A DNA stretch of 64,000 nt from Cytidiella melzeri. Its lineage: Eukaryota; Basidiomycota; Agaricomycetes; Polyporales; Irpicaceae. The stretch covers positions 162,201-226,200 of the forward strand of contig JABYQR010000030.1 of NCBI GenBank assembly GCA_022592445.1, in the 5' to 3' direction. A program made the position numbers and the translations under genes. The number at the start of each line of letters is the position of its first letter. Position 1 is the stretch's first letter. Positions 32,801-43,169 of this stretch are shown here, piece after piece. The notes under the pieces were generated by a model, which was not told the origin of the DNA, made no database searches, and was given only the letters and a program-made list of their open reading frames with translations.

Positions 32801-35800
32801 ATGGCGGCACACTACAAAGTGGAAGGAGAGACCATTAGTAAATACTGGTCAAAAATTAATACTGATCACAAACCCCGAGATATCATTTTCGCCCTCGAGC
32901 AAAAGTCTGACCTCCCCAATACCCCACCACAGGTAGAGACACGGTCCGACCGCATGGCGGAACTTGCGCAAAATTACCACAACGACCTCCAACAAATCAA
33001 TATTGACCAGAACAGGGAAGAGGAACGGCGTGCCGCCATTGATAAAGCGCTCGCCTTCATAGACCGAGTCTTCCCACAACACACCCAAGAAGACCTGGCC
33101 AACCTATCCGATGCATCCGATGTTAGGATTGCCCTGAGGGCCTCGGAGAACGGTAAAGCAACAGGCCTGGATGGGCTACCGTACGAACTTTGGAAAACCC
33201 TTGACCAACGATACCTGCGATCGCGAGACTCAGATAACGTCTCCTTTGACATTGTTAAGACACTAACAGCGGTTTATAATGATCTTGAACTACATGGCAT
33301 CGCCTCAGACAGTCGCCTCACTGAAGGATGGATGTGCCCTATCCTGAAACCTAACAAGCAAAATAAGCATGACATCGCTAACTATCGTCCGATAACACTC
33401 TTGAACTCAGACTTCAAGCTCTTTACCAAAACCCTGGCAGGGCGACTAGCAAAACACGTGCACACAATTGTACACGAAGACCAAGCGGGCTTCATCCGTG
33501 GCAGAAGTATCTTTGACCAAATAAAGCTCACCTCGCTAATGCTCGACTACGCCAAAGCCGAGGAAGTCAACGGCGTGATTATTGGCCTCGATCAGGAGAA
33601 AGCGTACAACAAAATGCGCCACGACTATATCTGGGAAACACTGGAACGTCACCAAGCACCAGGCCGTTTCGTGAACACAGTCAAAGCCCTGTATCAATCA
33701 GCATATACTACCGTAATTATTAATGGCGAAAAAAGCACACCCTTTAAAGTAACCAGGGGGGTGCGCCAAGGTGACCCCTTGTCTTGCCTCCTTTTCAATA
33801 TGGCGATAGAACCTCTTGCCTGTATGATACGCAAGTCCACAATTCGAGGGATTCAACTCCCGCGCGCACCTGACCGGACTGTCATCTCTCTCTTTGCGGA
33901 CGACACCACTACCTACCTGTCTGAACAAGACAGTTATGCGGAGTTGGAAAACATATTGGACACCTGGTGCCTTCCGTCCGGAGCGAAGTTCAATAAAGAC
34001 AAAACAGTTGCTATCCCTATTGGGTCAACAGAGTATCGAAAATCAGTGGTCGACACACGGAAATTGGACCCGAACGCACCCTCCCTGCCAGACGACATTA
34101 CACTTATTCCCGATGGTAGCGCAACCCGAATGCTGGGAGCGTGGATTGGAAACCATACCGACGCGGAGGCACCATGGTCACCTGTAATTGCTAAAATGAA
34201 TACCGCCCTGTCTCGGTGGAAAAAATGTAAACCAACACTGAAAGGAAAACGACTCATTGTTCAGATGATTGTGGGAGGCATGAACCAATACCTGACCAAA
34301 GTGCAAGGGATGCCAAAACCAGTTGAAACCACGATACGGAAAATAATGCAAAACTTCATGTGGGACAACAAGCGAGTACCGCCCGTTAAGGCTGAAACTC
34401 TCTGCCTGCCACTAGACCAAGGCGGTCTGAAACTCCTAGATCTCCACGCAAGAAACGAAGCGATTGAATTAACTTGGTTGGCAACGTACCTACGACGAGA
34501 CCCAAAACGGCCTGCATGGACCTACATCGCAGATAACCTGTTAGCCAGAAATATTATTGTAACCGACCGGTGCATCCAAGAAAACGAGCAAGACAACATG
34601 TTCACTCAGACATGGCGCGCTAGCACACACCCCAAGTCGAAGCTACCAGCACCTCTCAAAAACATGTTGCGAGTGGCCAAAAAGTATAACGCAACACTAT
34701 CAGCCGTCAAACTCTCCGATCAGATGAAAGGGGACCTACCTATATGGCACCATGTCGGGTCGAAGAAGTCCCTACGTTGGCTAATACATTCCACTGCAGG
34801 CCAATGTCTCCTGAATAACCACAATGTATTCACTGTTGATGACCTGCTCAAAGTACTAAGACGCACCCGACCTGAGAACAGAGACCATGTTAATCGCTCA
34901 TCATGCTCCTGTCAAATGTGCACGCAAGATAGAGAGAGAATCGGATGCACTCACCCATTACGATGCTGTTCAGCCGCCCAGCAACTCCTAGATAACTTGA
35001 ACATCAAATGGAAACCCAACTACCTGCCACCAGATGACAAACTCACCCTCACTCGACACCGCAAAGACAAGAATCGACGAGCACTCCTTGAAGGCAAAGC
35101 GCTGACCTTCAATCCCAGCGTAACCGCGGGAGACAATGTCTCCGACGGGTTCTGGGTGTTTGCCAATCCTTCCGTCACCTCACACCTCCCAGCCCATCCG
35201 GCCCTCACCCCGCCCGGTGGTCGTTGGCACAAAACCGTGGTATACACAGACGGATCCTGCATCCACAATGGAGCGGCCAATGCGCGCGCGGGCACCGGAG
35301 TGTGGTACGGCCCCAACGACCCTCGAAACCTGGCAACCCGTGTGCCAGGGTCACCGCAGACCAATCAAACTGGAGAAATTCTAGCAATACAACGCGCGGC
35401 AGCTCTGGCTCCGCCCGCACAGCCCCTCCATATCATCAGCGACTCACGATACACCATCGACGGCCTCACTGTTCACTTACCAAAATGGCGCGATCGAGGT
35501 TGGGTAGGGGTGAACAATGCACTCCTTTTCCAAAGCACCGCATACCACTTGCAAAAAAGATCAGCTGTAACCACCTTCGAGTGGGTCAAAGGACATACCG
35601 GGTTAGAAGGAAACGAAGGAGCAGACAAGCTCGCGAGTCTAGGTGCTGCGAAAGAGCTCCCGGACGACGTCGACTTTACCATCCCAAACCAATGGAATCT
35701 CACCGGAGTCAAAATTACAGCACTGACACAAGCCGTCGCATACGCTGGGATCAAACTGGCCAAGCCCCCCACACCCCGAACAGCAGCGGAGACTAACCTC

Positions 35801-36244
35801 GACAAAACATATCACTGTGTCCACGATCACCTAGGAGGACAGTACCCCACTAGGGCTACAATTTGGAAATCCCTGCGACACAAGGACATTGAACGCAAGA
35901 TATCCAACTTTCTATGGAAAGCAATGCACCATGCACTACGAGTAGGGAATTACTGGACGCACATACAATCCCTGGAATACAGGGCCAACTGCTCCATCTG
36001 TGGAGAAGAGGATTCTATCGCCCACATCCTCACCGAATGTGATGCCCCCGAGTGCACCCGTATATGGACACTGTGCGAGAACCTATGGAGACAAAAAGCC
36101 CCCGATATTCCATGGCCAGGGAAGCACATCGGTAATATCCTGGGTGCACCGCTAGCTGACTTTAAAACAACGAATGGCCGACGCCTAACCGGCCCCTCTC
36201 GACTCTACCGAATCATGATGACTGAATCAGCTCACCTTATCTGA
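32801..36244 (+). CDS. LINE ORF2, C-terminal part: reverse transcriptase and RNase H
   Basis: 1147 codons from the ATG at 32801, in frame with open sequence from about 32670. RT motifs: GLDGLPYELWK, NYRPITLLNSDFKL, HEDQAGFIRGRSI, GVRQGDPLSCLLFNMAIEPL and the catalytic LFADDTTTYL near 33895. RNase H I follows with YTDGSCIHNG, an E in TGEILAI, SDSRYTIDG and GNEGADKLASLG, all four acidic positions present. A finger CSICGEEDSIAHILTEC follows. The TGA at 36242-36244 is premature: the same frame stays open to 36562 (KWMSVMNARLTLDRELTRPK), so about 105 residues are cut off. Confidence 0.9.
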   Translation: MAAHYKVEGETISKYWSKINTDHKPRDIIFALEQKSDLPNTPPQVETRSDRMAELAQNYHNDLQQINIDQNREEERRAAIDKALAFIDRVFPQHTQEDLANLSDASDVRIALRASENGKATGLDGLPYELWKTLDQRYLRSRDSDNVSFDIVKTLTAVYNDLELHGIASDSRLTEGWMCPILKPNKQNKHDIANYRPITLLNSDFKLFTKTLAGRLAKHVHTIVHEDQAGFIRGRSIFDQIKLTSLMLDYAKAEEVNGVIIGLDQEKAYNKMRHDYIWETLERHQAPGRFVNTVKALYQSAYTTVIINGEKSTPFKVTRGVRQGDPLSCLLFNMAIEPLACMIRKSTIRGIQLPRAPDRTVISLFADDTTTYLSEQDSYAELENILDTWCLPSGAKFNKDKTVAIPIGSTEYRKSVVDTRKLDPNAPSLPDDITLIPDGSATRMLGAWIGNHTDAEAPWSPVIAKMNTALSRWKKCKPTLKGKRLIVQMIVGGMNQYLTKVQGMPKPVETTIRKIMQNFMWDNKRVPPVKAETLCLPLDQGGLKLLDLHARNEAIELTWLATYLRRDPKRPAWTYIADNLLARNIIVTDRCIQENEQDNMFTQTWRASTHPKSKLPAPLKNMLRVAKKYNATLSAVKLSDQMKGDLPIWHHVGSKKSLRWLIHSTAGQCLLNNHNVFTVDDLLKVLRRTRPENRDHVNRSSCSCQMCTQDRERIGCTHPLRCCSAAQQLLDNLNIKWKPNYLPPDDKLTLTRHRKDKNRRALLEGKALTFNPSVTAGDNVSDGFWVFANPSVTSHLPAHPALTPPGGRWHKTVVYTDGSCIHNGAANARAGTGVWYGPNDPRNLATRVPGSPQTNQTGEILAIQRAAALAPPAQPLHIISDSRYTIDGLTVHLPKWRDRGWVGVNNALLFQSTAYHLQKRSAVTTFEWVKGHTGLEGNEGADKLASLGAAKELPDDVDFTIPNQWNLTGVKITALTQAVAYAGIKLAKPPTPRTAAETNLDKTYHCVHDHLGGQYPTRATIWKSLRHKDIERKISNFLWKAMHHALRVGNYWTHIQSLEYRANCSICGEEDSIAHILTECDAPECTRIWTLCENLWRQKAPDIPWPGKHIGNILGAPLADFKTTNGRRLTGPSRLYRIMMTESAHLI

Positions 36245-36684
36245 GGGTTGCGGTGTGAACGCAGGATAGACCGCAACCACCTAGCAGACCCCACCCATTC
36301 TAAACGTGAAATCGATAGCAAATGGATGTCCGTCATGAACGCACGGCTAACCCTCGACCGCGAACTAACAAGACCAAAGTATGGTAAGCGGAAACTGCCT
36401 AAAGGAACGGTCCTGCGCACCTGGAATCGCATCCTACGACACGAAAACCAAATGCCAACTGACTGGCTCAAAGGTTGGGTTTTTAGTGGGTATGGGTCCC
36501 CTGTTATAATTCACCCTCTACCGGGTGAACAGGGAGTATCGAGTCCCACACTTCGTGCGTAAATGCATTTTCTCCCTTTTGGATTGATGGGGTGAAACCC
36601 CCCTGCTACAGTGGGCGGAATGTGGAGTTGACCTTGTTGACTGCCTGCTGCCAGCGAAGTCACCCGTGACTAAGCACACTCTTC

Positions 36685-36713
<29 letters not shown>

Positions 36714-36718
<5 letters not shown>

Positions 36719-36728
36719 TTTCTGTCCT
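36714..36728. repeat. LINE target site duplication, right copy
   Basis: Exact repeat of 28275-28289, immediately downstream of the poly(A) tail. The first two A residues could also belong to the tail, so at least 13 bp are certain. Confidence 0.9.
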
Positions 36729-36924
36729 CAAACATTTAGAACCCCTAGTGACAGAGTAAACTGGGCAGGTGTCTGTTCAAGGTCATATGCAATGTCTTGT
36801 TGGATCAGCTCCCAAAACATGTCACCTGCTCCATGTTCAAATGCAAGCTGATGCATGGAGTAGTCCAGTATTCAAACAATCAGGAGCCCTAGTAACAAAT
36901 GCCAAATTAGCCAGTGGCTGTTCA

Positions 36925-37368
36925 ATTACAATTCCTGAAGGATGAGGAATTGTTCCAATGTGCTCCAGCACATTGATACTTTTTCAGATGTGACCCTCTT
37001 GTCCCCCAAAGTGTAGGAATATGATGGGAGAATACAGTTGATGGCATCACACTGACTTTGTTATCAGCCCTTTATAACTTTGTATCAGATCACTTTTGCA
37101 ATCAAAATGCACCTTTGATTTTGTACAGATGCATATGGGCACAGATCTGTACAGAAATGCACCAATAAATAGCCATATCCTACGGCAACATCCTGGTACA
37201 AAAATCCTGTCAATTGAAGTAGAATTGAGCAAATTATGGCCAGTCTACTGAAAAAAGTCACTCAAACTCAGATTCAAACTCCATTGTTGCTGGCACATGA
37301 TGTCAAACCCTGGTCAGGTACATGTACAGCAGTCTACAGACATTGATTCCTCTCTGAACAAGGCATAC
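36925..37368 (-). repeat. Repeat family R1, copy 1 (inverted)
   Basis: Its reverse complement matches 39340-39845 through GCCAGTCTACTG, GATCACTTTTGCAATCAAAATG and TCTGTACATAAAATA-type blocks. Related direct copies lie at 41205-41600 and 47045-47665. It is interrupted or ended at 37369 by an LTR. Confidence 0.8.
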
Positions 37369-38083
37369 TGTCACGGAGACAGAGCTCAATGCAGCAACTA
37401 GGGACTATAGCACAATTTTATCACCACCTATAAACCTTATTCAGGTATCTATCCCAGTAAAGACCAAGATAGTATTCTGACTACCAGCTATGTAGTACCG
37501 AGGGGTTTGCTTACCTAGCCCAGTAAGGAACAAGAGGTCGAGATGGGGGGTTAGGAGCATACATGCAGCAGTATAATAGACTTCAGGGACCTGCGCACAG
37601 ACCATGTTAAGGGCAGGCTTTGCAAGAAGCCTTGTGAACAAAGAACAATAGAACTACCTAAAGGAGAACAATAGCTATCGTCTGGACTCTGCCAAGACCT
37701 CTACTCGTGAGAGAATCTATCTAAAAGGAGACCAGTTATTGTGTTCCATTCCCACACCTGTGAGAACATTTCTACATAAAGAGAACAATAGGGAAAGAAC
37801 AATAGGAGTTCATGTGAACAGTATCAATGATGTCAAACCCTAGCTATGGGCTGAGCCATGTGGTTGTAGCCATGTGGTCTTACATAAGCTGAGTCATGTG
37901 CCAGTGTGATGTAGCAGCAAGTAACATGATCATGTAGAGCATCTGAGCCACGTGATACGGGGGCTTAATAGACGTGCAAGTGGTTTGTGCAATGAGGATT
38001 GCAACTGGGTTGCAGCCCAAGGTTTTTGAAGATAAAAACAAGGGGTAAATTGCAAAAAATAAGGGCTAGTCGGGCCATCCACA
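37369..38083 (-). mobile_element. LTR, second family (LTR2), minus orientation
   Basis: Read on the minus strand it begins TGTGGATGGCC and ends CTCCGTGACA, about 715 bp. It matches the plus-strand copy at 59201-59763 over most of its length (TGTTCTCACAGGTGTGGGAA, CACGTGGCTCAG-type blocks, CATCTCGACCTCTTG). No coding internal region was seen. No clear 5-bp duplication flanks it, so it may have been rearranged. Confidence 0.75.
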
Positions 38084-38093
38084 ACAAATTCAC

Positions 38094-38240
38094 TTGCCAT
38101 ATTATTGACTAGTGTTAGTAAGGCCAGCAAGCGGCAAGTACAATTCCTGAATATTGAATGAAGTATTACTTTTTGAGCCAGATTTGTAAGTAAACTTGGT
38201 GCTGGTGACAGCCTGAACAAGTGATTTTGTTGGGAATAGC
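38094..38240 (-). repeat. Dispersed repeat, copy 2 (inverted relative to 1-140)
   Basis: See the entry at 1-140. It directly follows the LTR2 copy. Confidence 0.75.
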
Positions 38241-38489
38241 TTCTTTGATCTGTTATGTATAGTAAGTTGGTGGTTTGTCTTCACTGGAGCACACGATCAT
38301 TTAGGGAAGAGGAGGGACTATGCTGTATTGTTTGAAGTACAACAATGGGTGTGAGTACAGAATTAGACAAGTTTGTGGAGTAGAGCATGGAGATAAAGAT
38401 TGTTTGACATGCATCTTCTTATTAATGGTGTTGAACTATGTTAAATAGCTTAGATACAATTTGGTAAACTGCAGGAGCAGGGTTACAAA

Positions 38490-39262
38490 TGATGATGTTG
38501 TTGGGTTGTGAAACTGTGTGGGAGCATGGGAGGCAGTGCTCTATGCTGATGCAACCATGTCCTGTTGATGTCTGAACTGCCTCAGCCCCATTAAAACTGC
38601 CACGGGCTATGTTCTGATTGTAACTCCTGCTTATAGAGCAACTAATGGTTGTAAAACTTTGTGGAACAATCTGATGCAGTGCTTGCTGCTGATGCAACCA
38701 TGCCCTGTTGATGTCTGAGCTACATCACCCCTATTGGAACTGCTACAGCTGTAATTCCTGCTTAGAAAGTATTGGTTGTGAAACTTTGTGGACCAATTAA
38801 ACACAGCGCTGGCTGCTGATGAAACCATGTCCAGCCGATGTCCACATTGCCTCACCCCCATCAGAGCTGCCACACACTGTTTTCTGATGGTAACTACTGC
38901 TTATAGAGCAGCTGGTGGTTGTAAAACTGCATGAAAGAATCAAAGGCAGTGCTCAATGGTGATGCATCCGCGTCCTGTTGATTTCTGGACTGTGTCAGCC
39001 CCATTAGAACTGCCACAGGCCATGTGCTGATTTTCACTCCTCCTTAGATAGCAACTAATGGTTGTAAAACTTTGTGCAACAAGCCGACACAGTTCTTGCT
39101 GCTGATGCAACCATGTCCTGTTGTGTCTGAACTGCTTCACCCCCATTGGAACTGCCATAGGCTGTGTTCTGATTGTAACTCCTGCTTAGAGAGCAACTCA
39201 CAGCTGTGAAATGTTTTGAAAGAATCAGATGCAGTACTCACTGCTGATGCAGCCACAAATTT
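38490..39262. repeat. Tandem array of a ~144-bp monomer, five to six units
   Basis: The phrase GCAGTGCTNNCTGCTGATGC recurs at about 38531, 38676, 38802, 38946, 39089 and 39232, spacings 145, 126, 144, 143, 143. Each unit also holds a CCTGTTGATGTCTGAACTGC-like stretch. Units differ by 10-25%, so the array is old. Single units occur at 40905-41150 and 46735-46990. Confidence 0.85.
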
Positions 39263-39289
39263 ACATTGTTTAAGAATGGAGGGGTTGAG

Positions 39290-39850
39290 AATTTGTAGTT
39301 AGCTTCTAAAGTACTGGTAATTCTTGCTCAGAGCCAATACTATGTGTGGCATGTCTTCTGATTGTATTCCTTGTTCAGAGAGCAAGCAATGTCTGTAGAC
39401 TGCTGCCCATGTACTTGACCAAAATTTGACATCATTTGCCAGCAGGAGTAGAGTTTGAACCTGAGTCTGGGTGACTTTCTTCAGTAGACTGGCCATAACT
39501 TGCTCAATTCCACTTCATTTGACAGGATGTTTGTACCAGGATGTCAACATAGGGCTATCCAATCGTGTATTTTATGTACAGATCTGTATCCATATGCAGT
39601 CTGCAAAATTCAAACACTGCATTTTGATTGCAAAAGTGATCTGATACAAAGTTACAAAGGGCTGATAACAAGGCCAGTGTGATGCCATCAGCTGTATTCA
39701 TTGTTTTGTTCTTGAGGCTGTTACTGTCTGTATTCTGCCATCAAATTCCCACACTTTGGGGGACAAAAAGGTCACATCTGAAAAGGCATCAATGTGCTGG
39801 AGTACACTGGAACAATTCTTCTTCATTCTTCAGGAATTGTAATAACAATG
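39290..39850 (+). repeat. Repeat family R1, copy 2
   Basis: Inverted partner of 36925-37368; related to 41205-41600 and 47045-47665. Ends in TTCTTCAGGAATTGTAATAAC, which overlaps the start of the R2 inverted repeat. Confidence 0.8.
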
Positions 39851-40095
39851 CTCATATATGGTTTCACAATGGGATACACACTGACATACATACTGAACAC
39901 AATGGTCATACTACAGAAATAAGCTGTGATCTGTCAACAACAGTTGTTTAAGGATGCAAATGTTCAGTTGCAATATACATGCTCTACCATAAACTAAACA
40001 CATCCTTTCATATAAAAAGTAAAACATTCAAATAACATTTTGGCCTTCAGGAATTGTATCTTGCCACTTGCTGCCCTACTCCCGCAAGTAAGTCA
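39838..40095 (+). repeat. Inverted repeat R2, left arm
   Basis: Matches the reverse complement of 43640-43890: AATGCTCATATATGGTTTCA, GAACACAATGGTCATA, and TTCAGGAATTGTATCTTGCC are found in both arms. The arms enclose about 3.5 kb that includes secreted-protein gene C. Confidence 0.85.
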
Positions 40096-41200
40096 CTTTG
40101 CTACTGATAGCAGCTTTACTAAAGACGGTCAAATGTATTCAACACGTCTAGAGGCAGAGATGTGATGCACAGTCGAAATCCCACTTGCTGTCGTAAGAAC
40201 CTAAGACACACGAGCAGAACGAGTTAATCCAGGTGCGAAAGAGAAAGAGCACGATTAGCATAATGACTGTACCTGTGACACACAAGCAGAACGAGTTAAC
40301 TACAGGTACAGGCTGTGAGCATATTGCATATGTGAGGGACAACAAAGAATACTCACTCCAGGTGCGAAAGAGAAAGAGCACGATGGAGTGTCAGGAGCGG
40401 GGGTGAAGGTATATAAGACAGAGCCCTCAGGCGACCCAAAAAGGAATATCTGTGATACAGATGTGTCTGCGTGAAGAAAGAACAATAGAGCGACCATATA
40501 CAGAAAACAAAAGAGAGTCCGGTAACTACTAGTCCGTGAGCCGGAGCTGAAAAGCCATTATTTACTAAGTAATTTTGTTAAGAATAGCTATCTTGCTGAG
40601 TAGTTATGTTACTGGTGTCAAATTGGATCAAGTATAGCCTTGGATAGTTACTTGGACAAGTGACTTTGTTCCTAAAAAGTACTTCAGTAAATAACTCTGT
40701 TCCTGGTAATATCTTTGCCAAGTAAGTTGGTCATGAATATTGGCTTTAGTATATGCATTTGTTATTGGTCACACCTATGATAAGCAACTTGATCTGGGAT
40801 AAATTTACTGTTAAACAATTGATATGTTTAGTTGTGAGCAAAGCAAGCATACATTAATAAAGGTAGTCACCAAGGGGCTTCATATATCTTGTCATTAATT
40901 TTGTGCAGTGTTTACTGCTGATGCAAAACATGATTCACATGCTCTAAAAACAAAAAGGTTGGAAATCTCCTATTAGAACTAGGTCTCAGAACATGTTACA
41001 TGTGTCCTGTTGATGTCTGAACTGTGTCATCCTTATTTGAACTGCCACAGGCTGTGCTCTGATGGTAACTCCTGTTCAAAGAGCAACTAATGTTTGTGAA
41101 ACTTTGTGGAACAATCAGTTGCAGTGCTCACTGCTGATACAACCAACAATTTTCATCCTCCAGGAGTAGGATTGGTTCTTATAATTTGCTTCCAAAATAC
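40096..41200. other. No gene; two related 40-bp segments and a promoter relic
   Basis: CAGGTGCGAAAGAGAAAGAGCACGA occurs at about 40230 and 40359, each near a CACACRAGCAGAACGAGTTAA block, so a roughly 130-bp unit is duplicated. A promoter-like relic of the secreted family lies at 40865-40945 on the minus strand. Nothing coding is recognised. Confidence 0.5.
40865..40945 (-). promoter_or_regulatory. Orphan promoter relic of the secreted-protein family
   Basis: AAGGGGCTTCATATATCTTG and the following GTGCAGTG...CTGATGCAAAACATG match the promoter of gene B (27368-27420), AAGGGGCTCTATATATCTTT and GTGCAGTGCTGATGCAAA. No signal-peptide frame follows in this orientation. A second relic lies at 46685-46760. 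Confidence 0.6.
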
Positions 41201-41204
41201 TGGT

Positions 41205-41600
41205 AATTCATGCTTATATCGTGCATTGTGTTCTGATGATGATTCTTGCCCAGAGAGCAAGCAATGTGTGTAAGTTGCTGTACAAGTCTACAATAGACTT
41301 GAGTGCCTGGCCAATATTTGGCATCATTTTGCTGATGTGACAGCAAGTACAAGAGTGCAGTTTTAATCTGAGTCTGAGTAACTTTTTCAGTAAACTGGCC
41401 ATACCGTGCTCAATCCCACTTCCATTGACAAGATATTGGGCCAGGATGTTGGCACAAGATAGGGCTATCTGATGATGTATGAAATGTATAGATTTGTGCC
41501 TATGTGCAGTCTTTCAAAATCAGAAATGGTATCTTGATTGCAAAAAGTGATCTGATACAAAGTTTATAAAGGCTGATAACAAAGCTGGTGTAATGCCATG
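41205..41600 (+). repeat. Repeat family R1, copy 3
   Basis: Same order of blocks as 39300-39700 (AGAGAGCAAGCAATGTGTG, CTGAGTCTGAGTAACTTTT, AAAAGTGATCTGATACAAAG). It lies about 430 bp upstream of gene C, as R1 copy 4 lies upstream of gene D. Confidence 0.8.
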
Positions 41601-41784
41601 GTGAGGGTTGTGACTGAAAGCACAAGCTGATTCACGTAGACCAGTGCTCAGAAAATTCTGCACAACACAGCCTGCAGTTTTAATCAGACTGAGACAGCTT
41701 GAAACCCTGTATCAAGACATTTCCAAACCTCCCAGCCCAATAGTACCTCTGACCACCTGTGCAGTATTTGCTGCATCATTTGTT

Positions 41785-41802
41785 GCATCAGCACTGCACA
41801 TG
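41785..41802 (+). promoter_or_regulatory. Shared upstream motif, gene C
   Basis: GCATCAGCACTGCACATG followed by AGCCAGAAGATATAATG. Downstream is a 63-nt intron in the leader (41902-41964, GTAAGT..CTTACAG) and then the ATG at 42030. Confidence 0.6.
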
Positions 41803-42029
41803 AGCCAGAAGATATAATGAACCCATTGGCATGATCCTTCTACATCAACACAACCATTGCCATTTGCTCCACAGCACAATTCACTACTTCAGCACTGATT
41901 GGTAAGTAACTTGTGATCTGTGGTGTACTGACTATGGTTCAATGTGCTAAAACTGCTCTTACAGCTAGCTGTCTTACCATTTTACAAAAAAATTTCATTG
42001 TCCCTCAACATCCTACACTTTTTGTTGTC

Positions 42030-42449
42030 ATGCAGTTCTCAATCCCTCTTGTTTTGTTTGCTACTGTCCTCAACTGTGCATTTCATGCTGGGTCTGTGTC
42101 TGCCAAACCACACAGCCCTGCCTATAGTCAAGGCAAATATCCAGCATATGGGCATGAGTGGGCCAAACCTTACGGTAACTTTTCAAGTCTTCATGTCTTT
42201 CATCCAATCCATCTGACCAAACAAATTCCAGAGTTGGCCGAATCTGAGCTCTCACACTTAGACAAACTAGGCCGGACTGATCCTGGTGCTTATCAAAAAC
42301 TTAAAGAGAAGATGGAGAAAGTTTGGCACCAAGGAGATGCACAACCAGTACCAGGTACCATTGAGTTTGCCATGTACAAGAAGGTAGCCAACCGCTTGGA
42401 GTGGAGTCAATGGTCACAAGATTCTAAGACTTACCGGTCAGCCGAATGA
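42030..42449 (+). CDS. Small secreted protein, shared-signal family member C
   Basis: 139 residues when read without splicing. The signal MQFSIPLVLFATVLNCAF, then HAGSVSAKP, aligns with genes A, B and D. The mature part is hydrophilic (SHLDKLGRTDPGAYQKLKEK, then a Trp-rich ending LEWSQWSQ) and unrelated to A or B. A 57-nt segment (42175-42231) has GTAACT and TTCCAG ends and sits where gene D has an intron. It keeps the frame, so two forms of 139 and 120 residues are possible. A longer upstream frame exists but the shared ATG and leader intron favour this start. Secretion is inferred; function unknown. Confidence 0.65.
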   Translation: MQFSIPLVLFATVLNCAFHAGSVSAKPHSPAYSQGKYPAYGHEWAKPYGNFSSLHVFHPIHLTKQIPELAESELSHLDKLGRTDPGAYQKLKEKMEKVWHQGDAQPVPGTIEFAMYKKVANRLEWSQWSQDSKTYRSAE

Positions 42450-42852
42450 AGTGACTGGATGATTTCATGCTAGGTACCAGCTTTAGTAAATATAAAACAC
42501 AATTCTGAAACCAGTATATGTAAATATTGAGCAAGGTACCAGTGTCCACCCTACATAACCACCATGACAGCTATTAAAGCTGTAACTTGTATGAAGATCT
42601 AACACTGGTGCCATGTATGTTTGCACCAAGAGCACAGTCAAGATGTTGCAGTCAACTTCCCCACCTCATGCAATGTGGTGCACAACAAATGACAGAGCAA
42701 GGAATTGCAGAGCAGCAGGAAGAGATCAAAAGTTACCAGAGACACGTGCAGATTTGTTCTTTCTTCAAAATGTACTCATGCTTACCTCACTGAGGCTCAG
42801 GGAATAATCTGAACTCATACTCCTAAAGAAAACCTTGGCAAGTTTCCCACCC

Positions 42853-42853
42853 T

Positions 42854-42903
<50 letters not shown>

Positions 42904-42905
42904 AG
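42853..42905. repeat. CT microsatellite
   Basis: About 50 bases of CT dinucleotides with one TTT interruption near the end. Confidence 0.95.
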
Positions 42906-43169
42906 GCAGAAGTCCTACAACAACTTTACATGGATAATAGCTGCTGCCTCACAAGAACTGGTGGTTCAGGGCATTGAATTTGATGAACAGGTCTGTTGTC
43001 TGGAAATGGTTTTTACTTGTCAAATCTGGACTGTGGTTGCTGCTATGGATAGAAAATCCAAGTGCTACACATTTTTACCTTCTACTTCACAATCAACTAG
43101 CTAGCTGTTGCTTTTCACACAAGCTTTGTTGCTTCCCAAAACCAAATTTCAATCAGCAGCAGTTGCAAC

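Larger units (their letters stand above)
28290..36713 (+). mobile_element. LINE (non-LTR) retrotransposon, Tad1-like, 8.4 kb
   Basis: Bounded by a 15-bp target duplication and ending in a 28-base A run (36686-36713). It codes, in order, for a C-terminal fragment of a zinc-knuckle ORF1, a full zinc-knuckle ORF1, and ORF2 with APE-type endonuclease, reverse transcriptase, RNase H and a Cys/His finger. The endonuclease plus RNase H organisation fits the Tad1 clade common in fungi. It is rich in CpG unlike the DNA to its right, so the insertion is young. ORF2 carries a frame change near 32670 and a stop at 36242-36244, so this copy is probably not self-sufficient. Confidence 0.92.

Noticed and set aside
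38490..39262. Regularly spaced repeats that resemble a CRISPR array at first sight
   Set aside because: The units are ~144 bp, diverged throughout, without conserved short repeats or unique spacers, and the genome is fungal.
42835..43104. ORF running through serine/leucine repeats
   Set aside because: It is a reading of the CT microsatellite.
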